The position numbers and the translations under genes were made by a program. The notes beneath the pieces are model-generated. The model was not told the DNA's origin, did no database searches, and saw only the letters and a program-made list of their open reading frames with translations. A DNA stretch of 35,182 nucleotides from a virus. Of the stretch, positions 1-5,788 are shown in pieces (position 1 is the first letter of the stretch; the number at the start of each line of letters is the position of its first letter). The DNA lies in the IMG/VR virus record IMGVR_UViG_3300032160_000028, positions 1 to 35,182 of that record. One strand, given 5' to 3'.

Positions 1-548
1 CGTTCGCCCCAATCGAAGACCAGCTTCACGCGCCACAGCGAGCGGTTGCAGACGGAGCGTGCCCAGCCGCGGCCCTGGCCGCGCTTGTGCAGCCGCTCCC
101 GTTCCTCGGCCGGGCGCCATGCGCCGGTGACCATCTTGGTGAGGACCTGGTCGAGCTCGGGCCCGCCGAACTCCCTGGCCGGCGTGCTGCCGTACAGCTC
201 GACCAGGGGGGCCAGGCTGAAGGAAAAGTTCTCGAGCTCGGGCTTGGGGCTGCCGTCGGCGCGCGTATAGAGCTCCAGGGCCCCGCGGCTGAGGAAGTGG
301 GTCACGAGCAGCCGGACGGTCAGCGCGCGGGCTGGCACGCCGACCGGGGCGGCGGGAAGGCCCCTGGCGCGGGCCTGGGCGGCGTCGTGCCAGGCAGCCA
401 GGTAGCGGCGGTATTTCCCCCAGCTCTCGGGGGAGCCGTGCACGCCGAGGTAGACGGGCTGGCCGTCGATCTTGATGCGTGCCTGACCGCTGGAATGCGG
501 CCGGGCCGGATAGGGAGGGAAGCTCTTCCCGCATTTGCGTCCGCGCAT
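1..548 (-). CDS. int: Tyrosine recombinase / phage integrase, N-terminal part (runs off window)
   Basis: The frame is open from an ATG at 548 to the window edge (182 codons), so the protein is cut by the window. It begins MRGRKCGKSFPPYPARPHSS. The following stretch, with IDGQPVYLGVHGSPESWGKY, matches my memory of the N-terminal arm-binding segment of integrases common in Planctomycetes. An alpha-helical core-binding-like region then follows (ELDQVLTKMVTGAWRP, RSVCNRSLWRVKLVFDWGE). The catalytic Arg/His/Tyr domain would lie beyond position 1, so activity cannot be judged. A GGAGG ribosome site sits 8 bases before the ATG. A 36-bp palindrome (565-600) and a tRNA-Gly 3' fragment (665-709) lie directly upstream, which is the usual position of an attachment site beside its integrase. 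The integrase call rests on the motif and this context. Confidence 0.75.
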   Translation of the reverse strand, partial: MRGRKCGKSFPPYPARPHSSGQARIKIDGQPVYLGVHGSPESWGKYRRYLAAWHDAAQARARGLPAAPVGVPARALTVRLLVTHFLSRGALELYTRADGSPKPELENFSFSLAPLVELYGSTPAREFGGPELDQVLTKMVTGAWRPAEERERLHKRGQGRGWARSVCNRSLWRVKLVFDWGE

Positions 549-564
549 GGCAAGGTCCTCCACG

Positions 565-600
565 GCCGATATCTGGGACAGTCCTGTCCCGAATATCGGC
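565..600. promoter_or_regulatory. 36-bp near-perfect palindrome upstream of int (operator-like)
   Basis: Left arm 565-581 (GCCGATATCTGGGACAG) and right arm 584-600 pair at 15 of 17 positions around a 2-bp spacer. It lies 17-52 bases upstream of the integrase ATG and just outside its ribosome-binding site. A dimeric repressor or an integrase/excisionase could bind it, or it could fold as a hairpin in the int leader and limit translation. No regulator gene was recognised in the window, so the cognate protein is unknown. Confidence 0.55.
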
Positions 601-664
601 ACTTTTCGACCTGCCCCGTCACCGAGGGCGCCACGCAAACCGCGGTAAGTCTTGGAGTTTGGAA

Positions 665-709
665 AGCGGGCGATGGGATTCGAACCCACGACGTCCAGCT
701 TGGGAAGCT
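665..709 (-). other. Probable attP core: 3' half of tRNA-Gly(CCC)
   Basis: On the minus strand this 45-base block reads as the 3' half of a bacterial glycine tRNA. It has anticodon loop TTCCCAA (anticodon CCC), the 3' side of the anticodon stem (GCTGG), a short variable region, T-arm GTGGGTTCGAATCCCAT and acceptor end CGCCCGC plus T. The matching 5' half is missing: the upstream bases do not give a GCGGGCG acceptor strand or a correct D-arm, and the anticodon stem breaks at its second pair. Phages that integrate in tRNA genes carry such a 3' portion to restore the host gene. It sits between int and the structural genes, inside a 378-bp region (549-926) with no gene. Confidence 0.7.
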
Positions 710-875
710 CGAAGGAGCTTTCGGCACGTTGGCACGACGAGCGCGCTACCCCGCACCTGGCAAGGGTTTGCGGCTGCGTCAGCCTGGGATCGGCTTTCGC
801 AAGCAGACCAAAAAACGCCGATTCTAACGCGATTTCCGGGTCAGTTGGGACAGGTCAGGGGCAGTTTCAGGGGCC

Positions 876-911
876 AAAAAAAAGGCCGGCCTGGCGACGA
901 CCAGGCCGGCC
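876..911 (-). terminator. Rho-independent terminator ending the long minus-strand transcription unit
   Basis: Stem GGCCGGCCTGG (884-894) pairs perfectly with CCAGGCCGGCC (901-911) across a 6-base loop. On the minus strand it is followed by eight T (876-883). It lies 16 bases after the stop of the last gene (927-1253) and faces the right way to end the late/structural transcript before the attachment region. Confidence 0.9.
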
Positions 912-926
912 CGAGGGTTCAGGTTG

Positions 927-1253
927 CTAGGTCGCGGCGGCGGGTTGCTTGCTGGCTTTGACCGGCTTCAGGTCGTAGCGCTTGACGCCGGCCATGCCCC
1001 AGACCTTGTTCTTGCCGCGGGCGAAGTTGTCCACGATCTCGAAGACCGCGCCGCTGAGCGGGTGCGTGATGCGGCGGCTGCCGCCGTCACGCTTGGTCGC
1101 CAGCAGGATCTGCGCCAGCAGCTCGTCGGCGAGCTCGTAGTGCTGCTTGCCCTGCTCCAAATGCGCCTGCCGCGCGACCAACATCTCCTCGCGGCTCGAG
1201 CCTTCGTTGCCGGGTACCGGCGCGGCCGGGGCCCGGGTCTTGGTTTTTGGCAT
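927..1253 (-). CDS. Small hypothetical protein (108 aa), last gene before the terminator
   Basis: The start at 1253 (MPKTKTRAPAAPVPGN) is chosen because a GAAAGGACC ribosome site precedes it; an in-frame ATG seven codons upstream lacks one. The protein has a basic, proline-rich start, then a predicted helix (REEMLVARQAHLEQGKQHYE LADELLAQ region). A compact basic C-terminal part follows (RITHPLSGAVFEIVDNFARG, WGMAGVKRYDLKPVK). No family was recognised. The helix plus basic tail would fit a small structural or DNA-binding protein, but nothing proves it. Codon use and the clean terminator downstream support it as a real gene. A 123-bp gap separates it from the next gene upstream. Confidence 0.7.
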   Translation of the reverse strand: MPKTKTRAPAAPVPGNEGSSREEMLVARQAHLEQGKQHYELADELLAQILLATKRDGGSRRITHPLSGAVFEIVDNFARGKNKVWGMAGVKRYDLKPVKASKQPAAAT

Positions 1254-1285
1254 GACGGTCCTTTCAGTGGGCATGTTGTTGCTAC

Positions 1286-1375
1286 ATGATTGACACGGGC
1301 GACGACTACCGTTACCTGGGGCGTGACAAGCGCGAGCGGGAACGCATCAGCCGCAAGGCGCGAACCTGGGTGCCT
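1286..1375 (+). pseudogene. Possible plus-strand gene remnant (basic C-terminal tail of a methyltransferase?)
   Basis: In the gap between 1253 and 1377 the plus strand encodes about 30 residues, MIDTGDDYRYLGRDKRER and onward to a run of Arg/Lys and Trp. This resembles the basic tails I remember at the C-terminus of some phage D12 DNA methyltransferases. The frame then runs into the antisense of the neighbouring gene and loses protein character. It is the only plus-strand stretch in the window that looks protein-like without a minus-strand explanation. Low confidence; it may be chance. Confidence 0.2.
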
Positions 1376-1376
1376 C

Positions 1377-1607
1377 TCACAGCAGAACGGTTTCTTCTTG
1401 CGCGCGGCGGTCGGCGATCGCCAGGGCCGCGGCCTCCTCGTAGGTGCGGCCGGCCTTCACCCAGAGGTTGGGGCCCTGCCGCGGGCGGCTCAGGATCGCG
1501 AAGCCGTGCTCACGCAACAGACGGTCACGGATGCACAGCGCGCGCGTCTCGGCGAAGGCGTGCTCGTGGGAGATGCCCTCGTCGTATTTGGGGCCGAAGT
1601 GGTTCAT
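1377..1607 (-). CDS. Small hypothetical protein (76 aa)
   Basis: The protein runs from MNHFGPKYDEGISHEHAFAE to a helical tail ending AQEETVLL. It holds a His/Glu-rich N-terminus followed by a mixed alpha/beta segment (FAILSRPRQGPNLWVKAG) and a helix (RTYEEAAALAIADRRAQEE). I recognise no family. The start codon overlaps the stop of the upstream zinc-finger gene by 4 bases (ATGA), which indicates coupled translation and supports this start. Confidence 0.7.
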   Translation of the reverse strand: MNHFGPKYDEGISHEHAFAETRALCIRDRLLREHGFAILSRPRQGPNLWVKAGRTYEEAAALAIADRRAQEETVLL

Positions 1608-1876
1608 GTGCGATGGAGGTGAGCCGTGGGCAGCACCGGCGGCGAGGGTCGATACTCCGGCTCGCCGGCGTTAAACAGGGGCAGGCGGGCCGCGGCCCGG
1701 GCCGTCATCAGCTTGATCTTGGCCGCGGTGCCGGGGTTGGGAATGGCGCCGACCTCCTGCGCGCGCAGCCAGCGGCGATGACAGCGCAGACAGCGGCCGG
1801 AATACAGCCGGGCGATGATCCAGCCGGAGCAATCCGAGCAGTTCAGGTTGCGGTGGTAGCGGCGCATGGTGCTCAC
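1604..1876 (-). CDS. Small Cys4 zinc-finger-like protein (about 90 aa)
   Basis: Two CxxC knuckles, CSDC and CLRC, lie about 12 residues apart near the N-terminus (NLNCSDCSGWIIARLYSGRC), followed by a basic helix (HRRWLRAQEV). This is the layout of a small treble-clef or zinc-ribbon protein. A proline-rich tail follows. Two starts are possible: GTG at 1876, which overlaps the upstream stop, or ATG at 1867. A role in nucleic-acid binding is an inference; no specific family was identified. Confidence 0.65.
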   Translation of the reverse strand: MSTMRRYHRNLNCSDCSGWIIARLYSGRCLRCHRRWLRAQEVGAIPNPGTAAKIKLMTARAAARLPLFNAGEPEYRPSPPVLPTAHLHRT

Positions 1877-2163
1877 TGATCAGCAGCTGGACATACACAT
1901 TTGGCGTCGCCGCAGGAACAGGGCAGCTCCTGCGGGAAGACCAGGTGGCCGTACAGGGCGCCCAGGGCGAACACCAGGGACAGCGTCGCCGCCGTCAACA
2001 GCAGGAACGTCGCCCGCGGGTAGCGGCGCGAGAGCTCGAGCGTGTGCCGGCTGATGGTTTGCCGGCCGGTGGATGCCAGCCAGATGTCCAGCATGATGGC
2101 CGCGGCGGCACCCAGGAACAGCGTAAGGGCCGCCGCGGCAAGGATCCAGGCGGTGGCGGTCAT
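1873..2163 (-). CDS. Small membrane protein (96 aa, two membrane helices, Cys-rich tail)
   Basis: The ATG at 2163 overlaps the upstream stop by 4 bases. The N-terminus is a membrane helix (ILAAAALTLFLGAAAAIMLD). A basic loop follows (RQTISRHTLELSRRYPRA), then a second helix (TFLLLTAATLSLVFALGALY). The C-terminus has four cysteines (PCSCGDAKCVCPAADQ), which could bind a metal or form disulphides if exported. Its position in a run of small membrane proteins makes a lysis or superinfection-exclusion role possible. The stop codon falls inside a TGATCAGTGA repeat unit. Confidence 0.75.
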   Translation of the reverse strand: MTATAWILAAAALTLFLGAAAAIMLDIWLASTGRQTISRHTLELSRRYPRATFLLLTAATLSLVFALGALYGHLVFPQELPCSCGDAKCVCPAADQ

Positions 2164-2402
2164 GGACGTGCTCCAATCTCGGCCAGGGCCAGCTTGGCCT
2201 GGGCGATGTGCCAGTCCTCGATGGCCAGCCGCATCTCCAGCTCGGCATCCTGGACGAAGGCCTCGTTGACCAGCGTGCTCTGCGACGTGTCGCGCAGGTC
2301 GCGCACGCGATTGAAGACGGCGGCCAGGTGTTCCTTGTTCAGCCGGGCCTTTTCGAGCCGGGCCTCGGCGATCATCAGCCGCTGATCGTATTTGGCGGAC
2401 AT
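2160..2402 (-). CDS. Small helical hypothetical protein (80 aa)
   Basis: MSAKYDQRLMIAEARLEKAR begins an almost entirely alpha-helical, charged protein with heptad-like spacing of Leu and Ala. It ends IAQAKLALAEIGARP. A GAGGAG ribosome site lies directly upstream of the ATG at 2402. The stop overlaps the start of the membrane protein gene that follows, so the two are probably translated together. It is likely a coiled-coil oligomer or the soluble partner of that membrane protein. No family recognised. Confidence 0.75.
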   Translation of the reverse strand: MSAKYDQRLMIAEARLEKARLNKEHLAAVFNRVRDLRDTSQSTLVNEAFVQDAELEMRLAIEDWHIAQAKLALAEIGARP

Positions 2403-2442
2403 GGGGACTCCTCATTGTCGAATGCGATCGTGTACGCCTTGC

Positions 2443-2922
2443 TCACTCCAAAAAGGGGCGGAAGTGCCGGGCGACGGCTTGCCCGGCGGCGAAGCCGTAG
2501 AGCAGCGGCCGCGGCAGCGGTCCCGCCGGCGATGCCGCGGCGTGCACGCAGTTGCTGCCGCCGCGGCGCAGGGCGTCGAGCTCGGCGTAGAGCACCTGGC
2601 CGCCGGCCAGCCGCGCGGCTTGCTGCCGCGCGGCATCGAAAAGGGCGGACCGGGCGCGGTAAGGGCCCCAGCGCTTGACGCGGGCGCCGAGCTGCCGGGC
2701 ATAGGCCAGCGTCGCGGCGTGCGTCCAGTTGACGCCGGGCTGCGGGTGGGTGAGCAGCCGCGTGTTGCCCGCCGGCATCCAGGAGATGCACACCGACTCA
2801 CCGCCGCGGCTGAACACCGCCCAGGTGTGCGCCTTGGCCGGCAGCCGGCCGGGCGTCTGGTAACTGTAGACGGTCACCGTGCAGGGCTGCGCCAGCGCGG
2901 CGACAGTAAGAAGGGCAAGCAT
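2443..2922 (-). CDS. Exported protein with LRAT/NlpC-like His...Cys pattern (lysin candidate)
   Basis: A short hydrophobic signal (MLALLTVAALAQP) is followed by a beta-rich segment (CTVTVYSYQTPGRLPAKAHT). Next comes a His-Thr-Trp-Ala-Val-Phe motif near residue 33. Close to residue 125 is a Ser-Asn-Cys-Val-His motif. A His in a strand followed much later by an Asn-Cys-x-His is the order found in circularly permuted NlpC/P60 (LRAT-like) papain-fold enzymes, which cleave peptide or acyl bonds. That match is motif-level inference only. With no classical endolysin seen, this exported 159-aa protein is a candidate cell-wall or envelope enzyme. It lies in the cluster of small membrane genes downstream of the holin-like gene. 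Confidence 0.55.
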   Translation of the reverse strand: MLALLTVAALAQPCTVTVYSYQTPGRLPAKAHTWAVFSRGGESVCISWMPAGNTRLLTHPQPGVNWTHAATLAYARQLGARVKRWGPYRARSALFDAARQQAARLAGGQVLYAELDALRRGGSNCVHAAASPAGPLPRPLLYGFAAGQAVARHFRPFLE

Positions 2923-2924
2923 TG

Positions 2925-3113
2925 TCAGGTGCTCTCCTCTCTGGCCTCAGCGCGGCATGCCGGCGCATTTGTGAACACAAGCATTGCCAGGTTCCACCCG
3001 ACGTTGAAAACGGCAAGAACCATAATCACGGGCGCCTGCTCTTTGGGCGGATCGTAGCCCAAGGTGAAAACCAAGCACCATGTAAGGGCTAGTGCCGCAT
3101 ACAAGCATTTCAT
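2925..3113 (-). CDS. Small membrane protein (62 aa, two membrane segments)
   Basis: The N-terminal hydrophobic helix (MKCLYAALALTWCLVFTLGY) is separated by a short loop (DPPKEQ) from a second one (APVIMVLAVFNVGWNLAMLV). A short hydrophilic tail follows. The ATG overlaps the upstream stop by 4 bases, and the next gene starts within 3 bases of this stop, so the three genes are probably coupled. Size and topology fit a small holin or pinholin, or a spanin-like accessory, but there is no diagnostic motif. Confidence 0.75.
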   Translation of the reverse strand: MKCLYAALALTWCLVFTLGYDPPKEQAPVIMVLAVFNVGWNLAMLVFTNAPACRAEAREEST

Positions 3114-3529
3114 GGAGTTATCCGCTCCCTCTTGGTTTGCTTCCAGGTCCCATCGGGTTGCTGAACTTCATAGATCGCATCCCACCCCGGAGCCTTGGGA
3201 GCCGCTGGTGTCACAGCGGGGGGAGAGACGGGCGCCGGAACCGACGGCGTTGCAGGCGGAGTTAAAGCCTTCAAGCCCAGCGCAGCCGCGCCGCCCCCCG
3301 CTAGCAGGACGGCGCCGAGGATCGCTCCCTTGAGCCAGCCGCCGCCCTGGTTGATGGTGGTGGGATTGCCGCTGCCCTGGATAGCACCGGGGTAGGGATA
3401 ATCTTGCTGGGTCACGCCGAGTTTCTGCCTTTGCACTTCGCGGTTAATGCGGAGCTGTTCCGCGTGGTTGTGCGCAAAAATGTCCAGGAGCCAGCTTCGC
3501 GCGCGCGACATTGCCGTGAAGGGTGCCAC
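3110..3529 (-). CDS. Single-span membrane protein with Pro-rich linker (about 139 aa)
   Basis: The N-terminal helical region (SWLLDIFAHNHAEQLRINRE) is followed by a Gly-rich turn and a membrane helix (GAILGAVLLAGGGAAALGLK). Then come a Pro/Ala-rich linker and a short C-terminal domain (GWDAIYEVQQPDGTWKQTKR). I prefer a GTG start at 3529, 7 bases after the upstream stop with AGGA ahead of it; ATG at 3511 is the alternative. A membrane anchor plus extended linker plus small domain fits a spanin-like or envelope-spanning role, as inference only. Confidence 0.65.
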   Translation of the reverse strand: MAPFTAMSRARSWLLDIFAHNHAEQLRINREVQRQKLGVTQQDYPYPGAIQGSGNPTTINQGGGWLKGAILGAVLLAGGGAAALGLKALTPPATPSVPAPVSPPAVTPAAPKAPGWDAIYEVQQPDGTWKQTKRERITP

Positions 3530-3536
3530 GGGTTGC

Positions 3537-3743
3537 TCATCCTCGAAAGGATTGCGCCCGCGCGGCTTGCGCCGCCGCGAGCGCTGCCTTGACCGTCTCG
3601 TTCGCCGCCTGAGCCGTCGCCTGTGCATCCCGGAGCATTTGCTGCACCACCAGCCGCGCGGCCTCGGCGTCCGCGAAGATCGCCAAGGCCGCCGCGGTGT
3701 CGTCCGCCGCCAATGTCACCGGCTTGTCAACGGGATTATCCAC
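3537..3743 (-). CDS. Small Ala-rich helical protein (68 aa)
   Basis: MDNPVDKPVTLAADDTAAAL opens an Ala-rich protein that is probably one long helix (AARLVVQQMLRDAQATAQAA, then NETVKAALAAAQAARAQSF). It has no membrane segment or cysteine. No family recognised. It lies between two other small genes with short gaps in the same direction. Coiled-coil oligomerisation is likely from composition alone. Confidence 0.6.
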   Translation of the reverse strand: MDNPVDKPVTLAADDTAAALAIFADAEAARLVVQQMLRDAQATAQAANETVKAALAAAQAARAQSFRG

Positions 3744-3755
3744 GTCTGCCCCTCA

Positions 3756-4001
3756 TCACGCGGGCTTGGGAGGAGTCGGCGGCACGCCACCGCCGGAGTA
3801 GGGCGTGCCCCAGGCGCTCTTCGATTGCATCACGTCTTCCTGGAAGAGCTGGTCGGCCAGGAAGCCGTTCATGAGCCGGGAATCGTTCTGAGCGGCGGCG
3901 ACGATGATCATCGCGTGCTGCTCGGCGAACGTGCCGGCCATACCGACACCGCGGGCGCTGGCGGTGTCGAGCTGCGAAAGTACGGTTGCGTCAACAGGCA
4001 T
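3756..4001 (-). CDS. Small hypothetical protein (81 aa)
   Basis: MPVDATVLSQLDTASARGVG opens a helical, moderately hydrophobic protein (AEQHAMIIVAAAQNDSRLMN, then GFLADQLFQEDVMQSKSAW) with a flexible Gly/Pro tail. I do not recognise a family. An AGAGGACC ribosome site precedes the ATG at 4001. It sits directly downstream of the secreted serine protease gene and may be cotranscribed with it. Confidence 0.7.
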   Translation of the reverse strand: MPVDATVLSQLDTASARGVGMAGTFAEQHAMIIVAAAQNDSRLMNGFLADQLFQEDVMQSKSAWGTPYSGGGVPPTPPKPA

Positions 4002-4022
4002 GGTCAGGGTCCTCTCGTGAAA

Positions 4023-5243
4023 CTAGTTGCCACCGGCAGGCACCACTCGCACACGCGAGAGCGCTCCCGGTGAAAGATTGTTGATCGTTGCTTGCAAAGC
4101 CGCGTTCTGTGCTTCCAGCGCACTGACGCGCGCTGTCAAAGGCCCCAGGTCCGGCGACACGCCGTCCTTGCCATGCAAACCGGGAAGGCCGTCCTTCCCA
4201 GAGGGACCCGTGGCTCCAGGTTGTCCGTCCTTCCCGGGCTTCCCTGGATCTCCTGGTGCGCCCTTCGCTCCCGCGGGAATGGCTGCGATCCGGGCTATTA
4301 GCCGGGCTTCCATGGCGGCCAGTGCCGCGCCGTTATCGACAGGCGTGGCCGGCGGCAGCACGGGAGGCGTTGCGGGCGGTTCGATCACGGGCGGGTTCGC
4401 AGGCGGGGCCGGTACGATCGGCGCGGCCGGCGGGACTCCCTGGCCTGGCGGCCTGCGCCGGCGCAGGAAGGCGAAACAAGTCGGCGACAGCTTGCCAGCG
4501 TCAGCGCAGCGCGCGAGGAATGCCTGGACGCTCTCGACGGGTACGGCATGGGTGAAATAGGGAGGCGGCTGGTACCTGCCTTGGGGATCGTGGTCGGCAT
4601 CCGATCCCCAGGTCACGCCGATCAGTTTCCCACGCCAGAAAATGCCCCCTCCCGAACAGCCGCCCACGCACGGTTTGCTGAAGGTGAGATCTCTCCCCTG
4701 TTTGCCCGTGAAGGTCGAGTATTGCCACCACAAAGGCCCCGCCCTCGGGAAACCGAGCTGCCAGACGCTCTCCCCGGCCGTCTCGGAAGAATCCGCGAGC
4801 GGAACGATGGAGACCAGTCGCGGCGCAGGGAAACTGACCAGGGCCAGATCACTATCCTTCGAGACGGTGATCACCGTACCCGCTGCTTTCGCCCCCGCGA
4901 TCAGATAAACGGTCGCCGTCGCGGCGGAGCCCACCACGTGCTTGTTCGTGAGCGCGTAAGCGGTGCCGTTGTCCACGGCGATCACGGTCCCGGAGCCACA
5001 GTCAAACTGACCGTTGCCCACGGGACAGGCGAGCTTTACGCTGGCGGCCTGGTACAGGTTCGGCGGCTGGACGCTCTGCTGCCCCGGCGGCGCGGCGGGC
5101 TGTTGCGGCCGTTGCGGGTACTGCTGCGGCGGTTGACACGGCGGCTGGGACCCCAGCCCTGGCGACGTCGGCCATTGAGCGGGCGCGGGCGCGGGCGCCA
5201 GCAGCAGTAACACAGAGACGGTCAGGAAGATGCGCATCCGCAT
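4023..5243 (-). CDS. Secreted trypsin-like serine protease with collagen-like (Gly-X-Y) tail
   Basis: This 406-aa protein has a clear Sec signal (IFLTVSVLLLLAPAPAPAQ) and then a Pro/Gln-rich segment. A chymotrypsin-fold domain spans about 65-245, with the triad visible: His102 in TNKHVV, Asp132 in DSDLALV and Ser197 in GGCSGGGIF. A Pro-rich linker (265-302) leads to a short helix and thirteen uninterrupted Gly-X-Y triplets (325-363, with GKPGKDGQPGATGPSGKDG). A coiled-coil-like end (VSALEAQNAALQATINN) follows, which could nucleate a trimer. Collagen repeats are common in phage fibres, but joining one to a secreted S1 protease is unusual. It directly follows a holin-like gene, the usual place of an endolysin. 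Roles as lysis protease, virion-associated protease or host-modifying secreted protein are all open. Confidence 0.85.
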   Translation of the reverse strand: MRMRIFLTVSVLLLLAPAPAPAQWPTSPGLGSQPPCQPPQQYPQRPQQPAAPPGQQSVQPPNLYQAASVKLACPVGNGQFDCGSGTVIAVDNGTAYALTNKHVVGSAATATVYLIAGAKAAGTVITVSKDSDLALVSFPAPRLVSIVPLADSSETAGESVWQLGFPRAGPLWWQYSTFTGKQGRDLTFSKPCVGGCSGGGIFWRGKLIGVTWGSDADHDPQGRYQPPPYFTHAVPVESVQAFLARCADAGKLSPTCFAFLRRRRPPGQGVPPAAPIVPAPPANPPVIEPPATPPVLPPATPVDNGAALAAMEARLIARIAAIPAGAKGAPGDPGKPGKDGQPGATGPSGKDGLPGLHGKDGVSPDLGPLTARVSALEAQNAALQATINNLSPGALSRVRVVPAGGN

Positions 5244-5543
5244 TTATCTTTCAGTTGGGCCGGGCGTCGTGGGGAGCGTGGCCAAGGCAGCCAGGTTCTT
5301 GGTGGCCAAGACAGCCAGGTTCTTGGCGGTGGTCCGGGCGGCGACGTAGTGCTTCACCATGCCCAGGAGCGCCAGGATCGCGGAGATGCCGACCGCGGCA
5401 TTGGCCGCGGCCGTGCCCAGGTCGGCGCCGGCGCTGGCGGACAGCACGCCCAGGGTGACCAGCACGCTGAAGACCTTGCCGATCAGCACCACCCAGAATT
5501 CGGTGGTCTGCCAGCCGGGTTTGATGGTTCCGTTGAGGGTCAT
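5244..5543 (-). CDS. Holin-like membrane protein (99 aa)
   Basis: The N-terminus (LNGTIKPGWQTTEFWVVLIG) resembles phage holins that begin with a KPGW/KTTEFW segment. It is followed by two hydrophobic spans (FSVLVTLGVLSASAG and GISAILALLGMVKHYVAA) and a basic, Ala-rich tail. The ATG overlaps the stop of the upstream membrane/coiled-coil gene by 4 bases. The secreted protease gene follows at once, so the three form a plausible lysis or envelope-access cassette. Holin function is inferred from topology and context. Confidence 0.65.
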   Translation of the reverse strand: MTLNGTIKPGWQTTEFWVVLIGKVFSVLVTLGVLSASAGADLGTAAANAAVGISAILALLGMVKHYVAARTTAKNLAVLATKNLAALATLPTTPGPTER

Positions 5544-5788
5544 TGCTGCTGCTTCCTTTCGATGATGCTGTTGAGCCGCGCGACTTCCTCCTTGAGGGCG
5601 ACGATTTCCGCCTCCAGCGCCGCGCGCTGACCATTGACCGCCACGTGCACCTTGCGCAGCCGGCCGGCGTTGCGGCGGCTGACGTGTACGTCCTCGCGCA
5701 CCTTCAGCCACACGATCACGGCGCCGATCGCCGTGGTCAGGACCGTCACGGTCCCGGTGACCACGGCGACTACGACCGCGTCGGACAT
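5540..5788 (-). CDS. Membrane-anchored coiled-coil protein (82 aa)
   Basis: An N-terminal membrane helix (VVVAVVTGTVTVLTTAIGAV) is followed by a charged coiled coil (RAALEAEIVALKEEVARLNS). This is the layout of lysis-accessory or hemolysin XhlA-like proteins encoded beside holins. The ATG at 5788 overlaps the stop of the upstream tail-fibre gene, and its own stop overlaps the holin-like gene, so translation is coupled across the late tail to lysis boundary. Confidence 0.7.
   Translation of the reverse strand: MSDAVVVAVVTGTVTVLTTAIGAVIVWLKVREDVHVSRRNAGRLRKVHVAVNGQRAALEAEIVALKEEVARLNSIIERKQQQ

Noticed and set aside
665-755. A complete tRNA gene overlapping the att site
   Set aside because: The upstream bases begin GCGGGGTAGC and look tRNA-like, but the acceptor 5' strand fails after five pairs, the anticodon lies about 16 bases too far from the 5' end, and the anticodon stem has a mismatch. 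Only the 3' half is credible.
3756-4001. RebB-like R-body protein
   Set aside because: Length and Ala-rich helix recall RebB proteins, but the characteristic motif order is missing and no R-body partners are present.
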